Positions 39,759-49,059 are shown, numbered from the stretch's first letter. The stretch: 64,000 nucleotides of DNA from Streptomyces violaceorubidus (GCF_000717995.1 NZ_JODM01000032.1:12841-76840), one strand, 5' to 3'. Notes: a model not told the origin generated them from the letters alone. Translations and numbers: made by a program.

Positions 39759-41116
39759 GAGGGCGTCCCCCGCCGGGCCGCGTGGCTGACCCGGATCAGC
39801 AGCGCCACGATCGCCCAGTTGGTGACGACCGAGGACCCGCCCTGCGCCAGGAACGGCATCGCCATGCCGGTCAGCGGGATCAGCCCGGTCACCCCGCCCG
39901 CGATGACGAACACCTGGAGCGCCACGATCGAGGAGAGGCCGACCGCGAGCAGCCGGCCGAAGGGGTCGCGGGCCGCCAGCCCCGCCCGGTAGCCCCGCTC
40001 CACCAGCAGCCCGTACAGCAGGAAGACGGCACTCAGACCGAGGAAGCCCAGCTCCTCCCCGGCCGTCGCCAGGATGAAGTCCGACTTGACGGCGAAGCCG
40101 ATCAGGACCGAGTGGCCGAGGCCGAGCCCCGTGCCGGTCACCCCGCCCGCCGCGAAGGCGAACAGGGACTGGGCCAGCTGGTTCGGGCCGTCGCCCGCCT
40201 CGATGGACGCGAAGGGGTGCAGCCAGTCCTCCACCCTGCTGTGCACGTGCGGCTCCAGCCAGCCCACGGCGACCGCGCCCAGCGAGGCCAGCAGCAGCCC
40301 GACGGCGATCCAGCCGGTGCGGCCGGTGGCGACGTAGAGCAGGACCACGAACAGGCCGAAGAAGAGGAGCGAGGTGCCGAGGTCCCGTTCCAGGACCAGG
40401 ACGCCGACGCTGACCAGCCACACCGCCAGGATCGGGCCCAGCACCCGGCCGGTGGGCAGCTGCAGCCGCCACACCCGGCGGCCCGCGTACGCCAGCGCGC
40501 TGCGGTTGGCGGCCAGGTAGGCGGCGAAGAACACCGCGAGCAGGACCTTCGCGAACTCGCCGGGCTGGATGGAGAAGTCCTCGATCCGGATCCAGATGCG
40601 GGCGCCGTTCACCGCCGGGAAGAAGATCGGCACGGTGAGCAGGGCGAGCGCCGCGGCGACGCACACGTAGGCGTAGCGCTGCAGGACCCGGTGGTCGCGC
40701 AGCAGCAGGACGACCACGATGAACAGCGCGACACCCAGCGTCGACCACACCAGCTGGGTCGGGGCCGCCCGGTCGCCCGGCGTCTCCAGGTCGAGCCGGT
40801 AGATCAGCACCAGGCCGAGCCCGTTGAGCAGCACCCCGATGGGCAGCAGCAGCGGGTCGGCGTACGGGGCGCGCAGCCGTACCGCCAGGTGGGCGAGGAG
40901 CGCGAGCACACCGAGTCCGGCGCCGTAGCCGGCGGCGCCGGGCGGAAGGGCGTCGTGCTGGGCGAGGCCGACGTTGCAGTAGCCGAAGACCGACAGCAGG
41001 ACGGCCATGACGATGAGCGCGAGTTCGACGCCCCGGCGCCGGGGGAGCCGGGCGACGGGAGCGGGGATGTCCGCCTGGGCCACGGTGATTCCGGTTCCGG
41101 TTCCGGCCTTGGTCAT
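39755..41116 (-). CDS. rodA: SEDS-family glycosyltransferase (RodA/FtsW)
   Basis: 453 residues with about ten to twelve membrane helices, beginning VELALIVMAVLLSVFGYCNV. SEDS signatures include FAKVLLAVFFAAYLA, LERDLGTSLLFFG and GLIPLTGMAMPFLAQGGSS. These proteins polymerise lipid II into glycan strands together with a class B PBP, here the overlapping pbpA gene. It cannot be separated from FtsW by sequence alone; the coupling to a PBP2-like gene favours the RodA name. Confidence 0.9.
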   Translation of the reverse strand: MTKAGTGTGITVAQADIPAPVARLPRRRGVELALIVMAVLLSVFGYCNVGLAQHDALPPGAAGYGAGLGVLALLAHLAVRLRAPYADPLLLPIGVLLNGLGLVLIYRLDLETPGDRAAPTQLVWSTLGVALFIVVVLLLRDHRVLQRYAYVCVAAALALLTVPIFFPAVNGARIWIRIEDFSIQPGEFAKVLLAVFFAAYLAANRSALAYAGRRVWRLQLPTGRVLGPILAVWLVSVGVLVLERDLGTSLLFFGLFVVLLYVATGRTGWIAVGLLLASLGAVAVGWLEPHVHSRVEDWLHPFASIEAGDGPNQLAQSLFAFAAGGVTGTGLGLGHSVLIGFAVKSDFILATAGEELGFLGLSAVFLLYGLLVERGYRAGLAARDPFGRLLAVGLSSIVALQVFVIAGGVTGLIPLTGMAMPFLAQGGSSVVTNWAIVALLIRVSHAARRGTPS

Positions 41117-41159
41117 GTCCGGAACTTACCCATGTGGTGTGGTGTGCGCGGCTTGTGGT

Positions 41160-41621
41160 TCAGCACCAGCGCGGCGCGGGGCCGATGTTGTCGATGTATC
41201 GGGCCGCGCCCCAGGCCCAGGTGCCGTCCGTGAGGAGGTACCAGAGGGGGTTGCCCCGCACCCGGTCGCCGGGAGTCTTGCAGTGGATGGAGACGACCTC
41301 GCCGCGACGGGCGTACCGGATGACCTCCGCACCGCGGGTCGGCGAGGTGCGCAGGGCGAGCCGGTCGGCCGTCACACGGCCCCGGTAGCGGCCCTGCTCC
41401 TGGCGGCCGTCGCTCCCGCCCCACTCCTCGCCGCCGTTCCCGCCGCGGCTCTCCTGGCCGGTGACGGCGGACGGGGAACCGGCCTCGCCACCCCACCCGT
41501 CGTCAGCGGCGGCGGCGGCGGGCGCGACGGCGACGGCGGTGGCGAGCGCGCCGGCCGCGAGGGCGGTGGCGAGACCGCGGACCAGGGGTGAGCGCGTGAC
41601 CGGTGCGGACACTGGCGGCAT
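41160..41621 (-). CDS. Secreted SH3-like domain protein
   Basis: 153 residues from ATG 41621 (GGGAGG upstream). A signal peptide (LVRGLATALAAGALATAVAV then APAAAAADD) is followed by a Gly/Glu-rich linker. The C-terminal 65 residues look like a bacterial SH3 domain: ADRLALRTSPTRGAEVIRYA, VVSIHCKTPGD and WYLLTDGTWAWGAARYI. Such domains bind peptidoglycan peptides. It is transcribed in the same direction as the rodA/pbpA pair just downstream, with a 43-bp gap. Confidence 0.8.
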   Translation of the reverse strand: MPPVSAPVTRSPLVRGLATALAAGALATAVAVAPAAAAADDGWGGEAGSPSAVTGQESRGGNGGEEWGGSDGRQEQGRYRGRVTADRLALRTSPTRGAEVIRYARRGEVVSIHCKTPGDRVRGNPLWYLLTDGTWAWGAARYIDNIGPAPRWC

Positions 41622-41747
41622 GGGAGTACCTCCCGGGAGCGAACGGGTCTTCAGCTGACTAACCGCCACATTAGGAGCGCCCCGTGCCCACCGCCCGCCG
41701 CGCTGAGCCATCGGGGAAGGGGCCGTGGTCGGGGGTGGTCGGGGTGG

Positions 41748-42992
41748 TCAGGGCTGCTGAGGGAGCGTCAGCCGGGCCAGTGCCCCGCCGTCCGGCGGGT
41801 TGGTGAACTCCAGCCGCGCCCCGAGGACCTCGGCCTGCCCCAGCGCGATGGTCAGCCCCAGCCCGTGCCCCTTCGTCCCGCCCTCGGTGCGAAAACGCTG
41901 CGGCCCGTGCGCCAGGAGGTACTCCGGATAGCCGTCCCCGTGGTCCCGTACGGTGACCACCGCACCGTCCACGGTCAGCACCACCGGCGCCCGGCCGTGC
42001 CGGTCCGCGTTCGCGACCAGGTTGCCCAGCACCCGCTCCAGGCGCCGCCGGTCGGTCTCCACCCACGCGTCCCGCACGACGTCCACGCGCGTGCCGGTGC
42101 CCGAGCCCCGCACCACCCGCCGGGCCAGCGCCCCCAGCTCCTCCGGCTCCGTCGCGGGCCGCTCCCGCCCGCTCTCCAGCCGGGAGATCTCCAGCAGGTC
42201 CTCGGTGAGGGTGCGCAGCGCCGCCACCCGGTCCCGCACCAGTTCGGTGGGGCGGCTCGGCGGCAGCAGCTCGGCCGCCGCGTGCAGGCCGGTGAGCGGG
42301 GTGCGCAGCTCGTGCGCCACGTCTGCGGTGAAGCGCTGCTCGGCGAGCAGCTTGCCCTGCAGCGACGACGCCATGGAGTCCAGCGCGGCGGCGACCGAGG
42401 CCACCTCGTCCTGCGGGCGGGTCGGATCCTGGGCGCGCGGGTCACCGACCCGGGCGTCGAGGTCGCCGGCGGTGATCCGGCGCGCCACCCGCGCCGTGGT
42501 GTGCAGCCGCCGCGTCACCCGCGTCACGGCGATCGCGCCGACCAGCAGCGTCGCCCCGATCGCCAGTGCCGAGGACCACACGATCGCGCCGTCCAGGCCG
42601 TCGATGGTGGCCTGGCCCTGGGAGTGGTCGACCCGCACCGCCAGCACCCGGCCCCGGTCGGCGGGGCCCGCCGCCCACATCGTCGGGCGTCCCGCGTACT
42701 CGGCGAGCATCGTGCCGCGCCGGCCCGAGACGGCCAGCTCCCGCAGCGGCCGCGGCAGCGCCGGCGGATCGACGCCGGCCCCGCGGCGCAGCGGGTCCCC
42801 CGCCTCGTAGGACTCGGTGGCGTCCCGCAGCCGGGCCAGGGCGGTGTCACGCGCCTGGCCCACGGTCTGGTTGGTCACCGAGACGTGCACCAGGACACCG
42901 AGCAGCGCGGCGAGCCCGCAGCACATCACGGTGATGAACACGGCCGCCTTCACCGCGAGCGGTCCGGCCCACCGGGGGAGGGGGACTCTCAC
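41748..42992 (-). CDS. Sensor histidine kinase without adjacent response regulator
   Basis: 414 residues from GTG 42992, overlapping the lipoprotein stop (GTGA). Membrane helices at about 12-35 (VKAAVFITVMCCGLAALLGV) and about 145-165 (ALAIGATLLVGAIAVTRV) flank an extracytoplasmic sensor region. HAMP, H-box VAHELRTPLTGLHA, N-box NLVANADRHG and G-box GTKGHGLGLTIA are intact. No receiver-domain gene lies beside it. The arrangement recalls the Cse systems, in which a lipoprotein modulates a kinase, but with the regulator missing. Confidence 0.88.
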   Translation of the reverse strand: MRVPLPRWAGPLAVKAAVFITVMCCGLAALLGVLVHVSVTNQTVGQARDTALARLRDATESYEAGDPLRRGAGVDPPALPRPLRELAVSGRRGTMLAEYAGRPTMWAAGPADRGRVLAVRVDHSQGQATIDGLDGAIVWSSALAIGATLLVGAIAVTRVTRRLHTTARVARRITAGDLDARVGDPRAQDPTRPQDEVASVAAALDSMASSLQGKLLAEQRFTADVAHELRTPLTGLHAAAELLPPSRPTELVRDRVAALRTLTEDLLEISRLESGRERPATEPEELGALARRVVRGSGTGTRVDVVRDAWVETDRRRLERVLGNLVANADRHGRAPVVLTVDGAVVTVRDHGDGYPEYLLAHGPQRFRTEGGTKGHGLGLTIALGQAEVLGARLEFTNPPDGGALARLTLPQQP

Positions 42993-43783
42993 CGGGCACT
43001 CGCCGAGGGCGACGGGGAGGACGGCGAGGAGGGCGGCGGGGAGGCGGACGGCGCGGCGGACGGACGCTTCGTGTGCTGTCCGCCGTCGTCGGTGCGCAGC
43101 ATCTCGTCGCTGGTCAGCAGCATGGCCCGCTGGTCCGCGTCCCAGGTCCACTGCAGGCGGTACTCGTACCCGGCGACCTCCGAGGGCGAGCGGACGATCA
43201 CCGTCCGCCCGGCCAGCTCGACCGCGCTCACGGCGTCCTCGTAGGACATCACCCGCACGAGCCGGTCCTTGTCGACGGTGTACACGCGCACGGCGGTCAG
43301 TCTGTCCGGCAGCAGCCGGAAACCCAGCGTCATCTCGGGCCGCCCGTCACCGGTCAGGTCCCGGTAGTACGGCCGCAGCACCGGGCAGCCGCCCCGCTCG
43401 TCACCGGCGCCGTCCGTGCCGCAGTCCGCCATCCGCTCGGACGTCTCGTGGTACCGCGCCTTCGCGCCCGCGTAGTCCTCCGGGTGCTCGGCGATCTCGG
43501 CGCGCACCGCGGCCACCGGGTCCGCCCTGCGGATGTCGCCGCCGGGCACCGCGACGCCCTTCACCGGCGCGTGCTCCACCTCGCCGATGTCGTACGCCGG
43601 AGTGGACGCCGGGGTCAGGCCGGGCCACAGCCGGGCCGGATCGCGCGCGGCGGCCGTCGCCCCGGCGTCCTCGAGCCCGCCGGTGTCCCCGCAGGCCGCC
43701 AGCGCACCGGTCGCCGCGGTCGCCAGGAGCAGCGCGAGAGCGGCGGGGACACGGGCGGGGTGCCCGCGGCGGCTCGGGAGCAC
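42989..43783 (-). CDS. Lipoprotein coupled to the sensor kinase
   Basis: 264 residues from GTG 43783, chosen because AGGAG lies just upstream and the start gives a compact lipoprotein signal: MLPSRRGHPARVPA, hydrophobic ALALLLATAATGA and lipobox LAAC at Cys31. The longer frame to 43882 would bury the signal. The mature part has DLTGDGRPEMTLGF, an FG-GAP-like acidic loop, and ends in Ser/Pro repeats. It overlaps the downstream kinase by GTGA, so it is probably its membrane-surface sensor partner. Confidence 0.78.
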   Translation of the reverse strand: MLPSRRGHPARVPAALALLLATAATGALAACGDTGGLEDAGATAAARDPARLWPGLTPASTPAYDIGEVEHAPVKGVAVPGGDIRRADPVAAVRAEIAEHPEDYAGAKARYHETSERMADCGTDGAGDERGGCPVLRPYYRDLTGDGRPEMTLGFRLLPDRLTAVRVYTVDKDRLVRVMSYEDAVSAVELAGRTVIVRSPSEVAGYEYRLQWTWDADQRAMLLTSDEMLRTDDGGQHTKRPSAAPSASPPPSSPSSPSPSASAR

Positions 43784-43907
43784 TGCACTCCTGGGGGTTC
43801 GGTGATCGGCGTCGGCGGTCCGCACGGCCACGGGCGGCACCACGGACCGCGGCACCGTACGCATCGCCGCACGGAAGGCCATTCTGCGTGCGCACGGGCC
43901 CGCCGGG

Positions 43908-44414
43908 CTACTCGGCCAGGTCCTCCAGCAGCCGCACGGTGGCCAGACCGGCCCGGAGGTAGGCCACGAACAGGTCGTTGTGCAGCGCCCACGGCGAGCG
44001 CCGGGCCCGGATCAGCCGGATCGCCTCCTCGGCGCCGCTGCCCCGGCGCATCAGCGTGTGCGCGACGACGAGCCCGGAGCGGTTGTACCCGTGGTAGCAG
44101 CGGACGAGGACCTTCCGGCCCTCGTCGAGCGCCTCGCCCGCGGCCTGGGCCAGCCGGATCACCCCGGCGAGCTGCGTGCCGTCCAGGGGCCCGTCCGGGA
44201 TCGGCCAGACATGGTGCTCGACCCCCTCGTCCGGCCCGTGCCCGGGCAGCCGCAGCAGCGTCTGGACGAGGTCGAACTCGTCGCGCACCACGGCGAACTC
44301 CAGCCGCCCGGCCGTCCGCCGGAACTCGTGCCCGCCCATCCACAGTCCCGGCACGATCTCGTCCCACGGCCGGTCCGGCGCCGGCACGTCGGGGCCTGCC
44401 CCAGGGGTCCGCAC
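43908..44414 (-). CDS. Dual-specificity protein phosphatase-like protein
   Basis: 168 residues from GTG 44414 (GGGAG upstream; GTG 44420 also possible). The P-loop Cys-x5-Arg motif is VRCYHGYNRSGL, with Arg in place of the usual His before the cysteine. A general-acid Asp is likely in VWPIPDGPL. This fits the cytoplasmic dual-specificity/tyrosine phosphatase fold. It lies just upstream of the lipoprotein-kinase pair on the same strand but is separated by about 125 bp from that lipoprotein's chosen start, so co-regulation is uncertain. Confidence 0.8.
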   Translation of the reverse strand: MRTPGAGPDVPAPDRPWDEIVPGLWMGGHEFRRTAGRLEFAVVRDEFDLVQTLLRLPGHGPDEGVEHHVWPIPDGPLDGTQLAGVIRLAQAAGEALDEGRKVLVRCYHGYNRSGLVVAHTLMRRGSGAEEAIRLIRARRSPWALHNDLFVAYLRAGLATVRLLEDLAE

Positions 44415-44521
44415 AGACACCTCCCCAGTCCCGCCCAGGGTCTTCCCAACTCCTGGCGAAGGCAACCGGGTTCTTGCCCCGCGGCATCCCGCCTGGTCCC
44501 ATGGAAGGGGGTGGTGATGGC

Positions 44522-45325
44522 ATGGACGGACTGCGCGTCGTGCCGACCCGGCGCCACGGCCGGGAACGGCTCTACGTCTGCCTCCCGGGCGGCGGGAACG
44601 TCGCCTGGTACGACCGTGGGGCGGCCCGCGTCAACCTGCTGAGCGACGACCGCAGGGACGAGGTCCTCCAGGCCCTGCGCCCCTTCGTCACCGGCCCCGT
44701 CACGGTCGGGCCGCCCCCCGTGCCGACCCCCGCCGAGCTGGCCCGGCTCACTCTCCACCCGGACGACGACCTCGCCCCCAACCGGCCCGGCGAGGCCCTC
44801 CTGGTCGCCCTGGAGCGCGAGCCCGCACCGGCGCATCGGCTGCGCCCCGACCCGCGCCGCCGGGCGCTGGCCGCCGAGCAGGCGACCGGGGCCGCCCTCG
44901 ACCGTCTCGACGGCGCCGGCTGGCGCACCCTGCACTCCCTCCCGCTGCCCGGCGGCGACCGCCTCCACCACCTGCTGGTCGGACCCGGGGGCCTCTTCGT
45001 CCTCCACGTGCTGCCCGCGCGCAGACAGCGGGTGCGGGTCACCGACCCGCTGGTGGCGCTGGGCCGCCGCGCCCCCCACCCGCTGCTGCGCTGGGTCCGC
45101 GCGGACGCCGACCGGGCCTGCCACGCCCTGACCGCGGAGGTCCGTCCGGTCCTCGTCCTCGTCGAGCCGGCCCACGTGTCCGTCGCCGCCCCGCCCCGCT
45201 CGGTGCGCGTCCTCACCGACCGGGAGCTGCCGGAGCTGGCCCGCACCGGCGGGGTGCTGAAACCGGCGGACGTGGAGTCGCTGCACGCCATGGCCCGGGA
45301 CCGGGCCACCTGGCAGCGCCTGTGA
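44522..45325 (+). CDS. NERD-like (nuclease-related) domain protein
   Basis: 267 residues from ATG 44522. The central part resembles NERD domains: AAEQATGAALDRLDGAGWRT, LPGGDRLHHLLVGPGGLFVL and later VRPVLVLVEPA and VLTDRELPELA. NERD is a PD-(D/E)XK-related fold often found in DNA-processing or uncharacterised actinobacterial proteins. Several catalytic positions are hard to confirm. It converges on the ligD-type gene with a 13-bp gap. Confidence 0.7.
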   Translation: MDGLRVVPTRRHGRERLYVCLPGGGNVAWYDRGAARVNLLSDDRRDEVLQALRPFVTGPVTVGPPPVPTPAELARLTLHPDDDLAPNRPGEALLVALEREPAPAHRLRPDPRRRALAAEQATGAALDRLDGAGWRTLHSLPLPGGDRLHHLLVGPGGLFVLHVLPARRQRVRVTDPLVALGRRAPHPLLRWVRADADRACHALTAEVRPVLVLVEPAHVSVAAPPRSVRVLTDRELPELARTGGVLKPADVESLHAMARDRATWQRL

Positions 45326-45338
45326 GGGCGGCCCCGGC

Positions 45339-46220
45339 TCAGGGCAGCGCCGTCGCCCGGCGCCGCTCGAACAGCGGCGCCAGCAGGTCGCCGTGGTCCC
45401 GCAGCCGGGGCGCGACGTCCGGCGCCAGGAAGACGAACTGCTCCGCCCGCGAGCACCCGGCGACCTCGTCCCACGTCACCGGCGTGGAGACCGCGGGCAC
45501 CTCGCGGGCGCGCACGGTGTACGGGGCCGCCGTGGTCTTGCGCGCGGCGTTCTGGCTCCAGTCCACGAACACCTTCCCCGGCCGCAGGCTGCGCGTCATC
45601 CGGTGCACCACCAGCTTCGGCAGCGCCCGCTCCGCCTCCACCGCGAGCGCCTTCGCGTAGTCCGACACCCGCTCCGAGGACGACCCCCGCACCCCCGCCA
45701 GCAGGTGCAGCCCCTTGGCCCCGGAGGTCTTGGCGTACGCCTCGATCCCGTCCGCCGCCAGCCGCTCCCGCAGCCACAGCGCGACCTCGCAGCACTGCAC
45801 CACGGTCGCGGGCGGGCCGGGGTCCAGGTCGAACACCAGCCGGTCGGCCTCGCCGGGGTCGTCGGCGGTCCACTGGTGGGTGTGGAACTCGGTCACCAGG
45901 TTCGCGGCCCACATCAGGCTCGCCAGGTCCTGCACCAGCACCATCCGGGCCGGGCCCTGCGAGCGGGGCACCTGCGCCGTGGTGACCCAGTCGGGGGTAC
46001 CCGGCGGCACGTTCTTGGTGAAGAACAGCTGACCGTCCGGGCCGTCCGGATAGCGCAGGAAGGAGACCGGGCGGTCGCGCAGGTGCGGCAGCAGCACCCC
46101 GGCGGTCGTCGCGTAGTAGTGCAGCAGCTCGCCCTTGGTGAAGCCGGCCGCGGGATACAGCACCTTGTCCAGGTTGCTGAGGGCCACCCGCCGCCCCTCC
46201 ACTTCCGTCATCGGCGCCAT
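45339..46220 (-). CDS. ligD: LigD-type polymerase/primase domain protein (NHEJ)
   Basis: 293 residues from ATG 46220 (ATG 46211 alternative; neither has a clear ribosome binding site). The archaeo-eukaryotic-primase-like polymerase fold is indicated by SNLDKVLYPAAGFTKGELL, the metal-binding LVFDLDPGP, KTSGAKGLHL and KVFVDWSQNA. It is only the PolDom part of LigD; no ligase or nuclease domain is fused. It extends DNA ends during non-homologous end joining and is divergent from ku, which supports that role. Confidence 0.9.
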   Translation of the reverse strand: MAPMTEVEGRRVALSNLDKVLYPAAGFTKGELLHYYATTAGVLLPHLRDRPVSFLRYPDGPDGQLFFTKNVPPGTPDWVTTAQVPRSQGPARMVLVQDLASLMWAANLVTEFHTHQWTADDPGEADRLVFDLDPGPPATVVQCCEVALWLRERLAADGIEAYAKTSGAKGLHLLAGVRGSSSERVSDYAKALAVEAERALPKLVVHRMTRSLRPGKVFVDWSQNAARKTTAAPYTVRAREVPAVSTPVTWDEVAGCSRAEQFVFLAPDVAPRLRDHGDLLAPLFERRRATALP

Positions 46221-46223
46221 ATC

Positions 46224-46236
46224 ATGAGAATCTCAT
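46224..46236. promoter_or_regulatory. Palindrome ATGAGAATCTCAT in the ku/ligD promoter region
   Basis: ATGAGA and TCTCAT form a perfect inverted repeat around one A, four bases before the ligD ATG and about 50 before ku. It is unusually AT-rich for the region and central to the divergent pair. It may be a shared operator; no regulator is assigned. Confidence 0.45.
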
Positions 46237-46285
46237 AGAACATGGACAAAACACCTGAAAGCGCCCGAGAGGAACGGTGCTGCAC

Positions 46286-47374
46286 GTGCGATCCATCTGG
46301 AACGGCGCCATCTCCTTCGGCCTGGTCAGCATCCCGATCAAGCTGGTGAACGCGACCGAGAGCCACGCGGTCTCCTTCCGCCAGATCCACACGGAGGACG
46401 GCGGCCGGATCCGCTACCGCAAGGTGTGCGAACTGGAGGACCGCGAGGTCACCCAGGCCGAGATCGGCAAGGCCTACGAGGACGCCGACGGCTCGATGAT
46501 CCCGATCACCGACGAGGACCTGTCCCAGCTGCCGATCCCGACGGCCCGCACGATCGAGATCGTGGCCTTCGTGCCCGAGGACCGCATCGATCCGCTCCAG
46601 ATGGGCTCGGCCTACTACCTCGCGGCGAGCGGCGCCCCGGCCGCCAAGCCGTACACGCTGCTGCGCGAGGCACTCAAGCGCAGCAACCGGGTCGCCATCG
46701 CCAAGTTCGCGCTGCGCGGCCGGGAGCGCCTCGGCATGCTCCGGGTCGTCGGCGACGCCATCGCCATGCACGGCCTGCTGTGGCCGGACGAGGTGCGCGC
46801 ACCCGAGGGCGTCGCCCCGGAGGCCGGCGTCACCGTGCGCGACCAGGAACTGGACCTCGCGGACGCCCTCATGGACACCCTCGGCGAGATCGACCTGGAC
46901 GACCTGCACGACGAGTACCGGGAGGCCGTCGAGGAGGTGGTCGCCGCCAAGGCCGCCGGCGAGCGGCCCCCGGAGGTCCGCGAGGAGGCGGCCCCGGGGA
47001 AGGTGCTCGACCTGATGGCCGCCCTGGAGAGCAGTGTGCGGGCGGCACGGGAGTCCCGGGACGGCGAGGAGACCGGGGCGCCCGAGAAGGCGCAGGTCAG
47101 GTCGCTGCCGCAGCGCGGGACCTCCTCCCGGCGGGCCCCCAAGGAGACCGGCGGCAAGAAGTCGACGTCGGCGGCGAAGAAGACGGCGGCCAAGAAGGCG
47201 GAGCCGAAGAAGTCGACGGCGGGGTCCGCGGGGGCCGCGAAGAAGACGGCGGCCAAGTCCACCGCCAAGAAAGCCGCGGCGAAGAGCACCACCCGGAGCG
47301 GCGACAGGGCCACGGCCCGCGGCACCGCGAAGAGCACCGCCAAGAAGACGGCCTCCCGCAGGCGCAGCGCCTGA
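46286..47374 (+). CDS. ku: Ku homodimeric DNA-end-binding protein
   Basis: 362 residues from GTG 46286, which gives the conserved MRSIWNGAISFGLVSIP start; GTG 46277 would add three residues. The Ku core spans about 1-255 with FRQIHTEDGGRIRYRKVCE and DPLQMGSAYYL. A long Lys/Ala/Ser/Thr-rich tail (about 275-362) with repeated AAKKTAAK elements resembles histone-like extensions of some actinobacterial Ku proteins. It binds DNA ends and recruits LigD activities. It is divergent from the LigD polymerase gene. Confidence 0.93.
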   Translation: MRSIWNGAISFGLVSIPIKLVNATESHAVSFRQIHTEDGGRIRYRKVCELEDREVTQAEIGKAYEDADGSMIPITDEDLSQLPIPTARTIEIVAFVPEDRIDPLQMGSAYYLAASGAPAAKPYTLLREALKRSNRVAIAKFALRGRERLGMLRVVGDAIAMHGLLWPDEVRAPEGVAPEAGVTVRDQELDLADALMDTLGEIDLDDLHDEYREAVEEVVAAKAAGERPPEVREEAAPGKVLDLMAALESSVRAARESRDGEETGAPEKAQVRSLPQRGTSSRRAPKETGGKKSTSAAKKTAAKKAEPKKSTAGSAGAAKKTAAKSTAKKAAAKSTTRSGDRATARGTAKSTAKKTASRRRSA

Positions 47375-47402
47375 CGGGCGCGCCCCGCGGGCGCACCCGG
47401 GA

Positions 47403-47960
47403 TCAGTTGATCGTCCAGGGGGACGTGGACGCCCGGGGTATCGCGGACGGCACGGGTTCGAAGACGGCGGGGCTCGCCGCGCCGGACTCGGTCGGCGCGA
47501 GGGAGGCCGGCGCGGGCGAGGCCGGTGTGGGCAGGGCGGGGCTCTCCTCCAGGCGCTGCCCGATGGTCTCGGCCGGTCCGCCGCCCGGGGTGGCCGGACC
47601 GGTGGACAGCTGCGACCACGCGGTCAGGGCGAGGGCGAGGGCGGCGGCCGTGCCGGCCAGCCGGCCGACCCGCCGCAGCCGCGCCCGGCCGTCCAGCTCG
47701 CGCCAGGCCGGTCCGGCCCAGGTCTCCTCCCGGCGCCACGCCTCGCCGACCGTGCCGCGCGCGCGGTCGGGACGGTCGGCGGGCGGCTCCTGGGGCCCGC
47801 GTCCGGGGACCCGGTCCCGTGCCGAGGGCTCCCTGGGCGCGGAGGCGCGGATGGCGCGCTCGTCGTCCTCCAGGAACAGCCGCCAGACGTACTCGGGGAC
47901 GGCCGGCGTGCCGTCCGGCTCCCCCGGGGTGTCGCCGCTGCCCGGCCCGGAAGCGGTCAT
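47403..47960 (-). CDS. Hypothetical single-pass membrane protein
   Basis: 185 residues from ATG 47960. A cytoplasmic N-terminal half contains VPEYVWRLFLEDDERAIR and a polar R/E/P-rich stretch. One membrane helix follows (LAGTAAALALALTAWSQL), then a Pro/Ser/Ala-rich outer tail. The shape resembles an anti-sigma-like or divisome accessory protein, but no zinc-binding motif is present, so I assign no function. It converges on ku. Confidence 0.6.
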   Translation of the reverse strand: MTASGPGSGDTPGEPDGTPAVPEYVWRLFLEDDERAIRASAPREPSARDRVPGRGPQEPPADRPDRARGTVGEAWRREETWAGPAWRELDGRARLRRVGRLAGTAAALALALTAWSQLSTGPATPGGGPAETIGQRLEESPALPTPASPAPASLAPTESGAASPAVFEPVPSAIPRASTSPWTIN

Positions 47961-48161
47961 GGTCCCGCTCTTCTCGTCGTCGGCCCCGGACGGACGCGGG
48001 CGGGGACAAGGGGTCGGCCCGCCCACCACCGGGTCCGGCGCCGGATGGTCATGGCCCGGCGGACTCCGTCGGCCGCCACCCCGTAAGAACGTGCGCGACC
48101 GGCGGCCCGTTCCCCCGGCCGCCGGTCGTGACGCGGTCGTGATCGCGCCCGCGCCGCGGCG

Positions 48162-48908
48162 TCAGGGGCCCGCCGGGGACTCGGTGGGCGTCGGGGAGGC
48201 GGTGTTCACGTTCAGGTCGGGGCGCGGCTTGAGCACCAGCACCCGCTCGCCGGGCTGCGGCGGGGGCGGGGTGACCTTCTCCCTCGGCAGCTTCGCCGGG
48301 CCGGTCTGCTGGAAGGTGACCCGGTCGTACTCGACCAGCCCGGTCTTCTCCAGCACCGTGATGTGGTCCAGGACGGTGTCGTTGGCCAGGTCCGCCAGCT
48401 GCCGCACGAGGGTGTTCTTGGTGGAGGCCCGGATCCTGGCGATGGCCGGGAAGATCTGACCGTGGGTCACCCGCATGATGTTGACCGCAGACGAGTCGAA
48501 CTCCGCACCGGTCTCTGCGTCCACGGTGGCCACGAAGCCCTCCTGCTGCGGGGAGGCCCGGTTGGGCAGCGTGATGCCCAGCTCGGGCGAGATCTCCCGG
48601 CACAGCGCGTCCAGACCGGCGTGCCCGACGACCAGGTGCTCGCCGGCCGTCCTCATCGCCTTCGTCGTCCCGCGCTTCATCACCATCTCGCCCAGCGGGT
48701 ACTCCCAGAGCCCGGCGGCCCGGACCTTGACCACGAAGTCGCGGTCGGCCTCGGTGAGCGGGCCGAACCGCGTACTGGCCACCACCCGGTCCTGGTTGCC
48801 GTCGGCCTTGTCCAGACCGAGCACGGCCGGGAAGGCCAGCGCGGTGAGGGTCAGGGTCATCGCACCGAACAGGACGACGACTCCGATCCTGCTGCGGGAC
48901 AGGCGCAT
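48162..48908 (-). CDS. DUF4142-domain exported protein
   Basis: 248 residues from ATG 48908 (GGAGG upstream). An N-terminal hydrophobic segment (IGVVVLFGAMTLTLTALAF) serves as signal or anchor. The DUF4142 region (about 50-185) reads LTEADRDFVVKVRAAGLWE, GEHLVVGHAGLDALCREI and a helical TKNTLVRQLADLANDTVLDH. DUF4142 proteins are ferritin-like, extracytoplasmic and of unknown function. A Pro-rich tail ends the protein. Confidence 0.8.
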   Translation of the reverse strand: MRLSRSRIGVVVLFGAMTLTLTALAFPAVLGLDKADGNQDRVVASTRFGPLTEADRDFVVKVRAAGLWEYPLGEMVMKRGTTKAMRTAGEHLVVGHAGLDALCREISPELGITLPNRASPQQEGFVATVDAETGAEFDSSAVNIMRVTHGQIFPAIARIRASTKNTLVRQLADLANDTVLDHITVLEKTGLVEYDRVTFQQTGPAKLPREKVTPPPPQPGERVLVLKPRPDLNVNTASPTPTESPAGP

Positions 48909-49059
48909 GGTGCCTCCAGGGGCGACGCGGGGTGCGGGCACGCGTGCTCGCGCGCGTGCCCGTACGGGTACGCCAGGAGGTACGGGAACGGCGGGCGGAT
49001 CCCTCACCGCGCGGGCACCGAACTCGTCCGGCGGGCGGGGGACCCGCTCCCGCGCCGGT

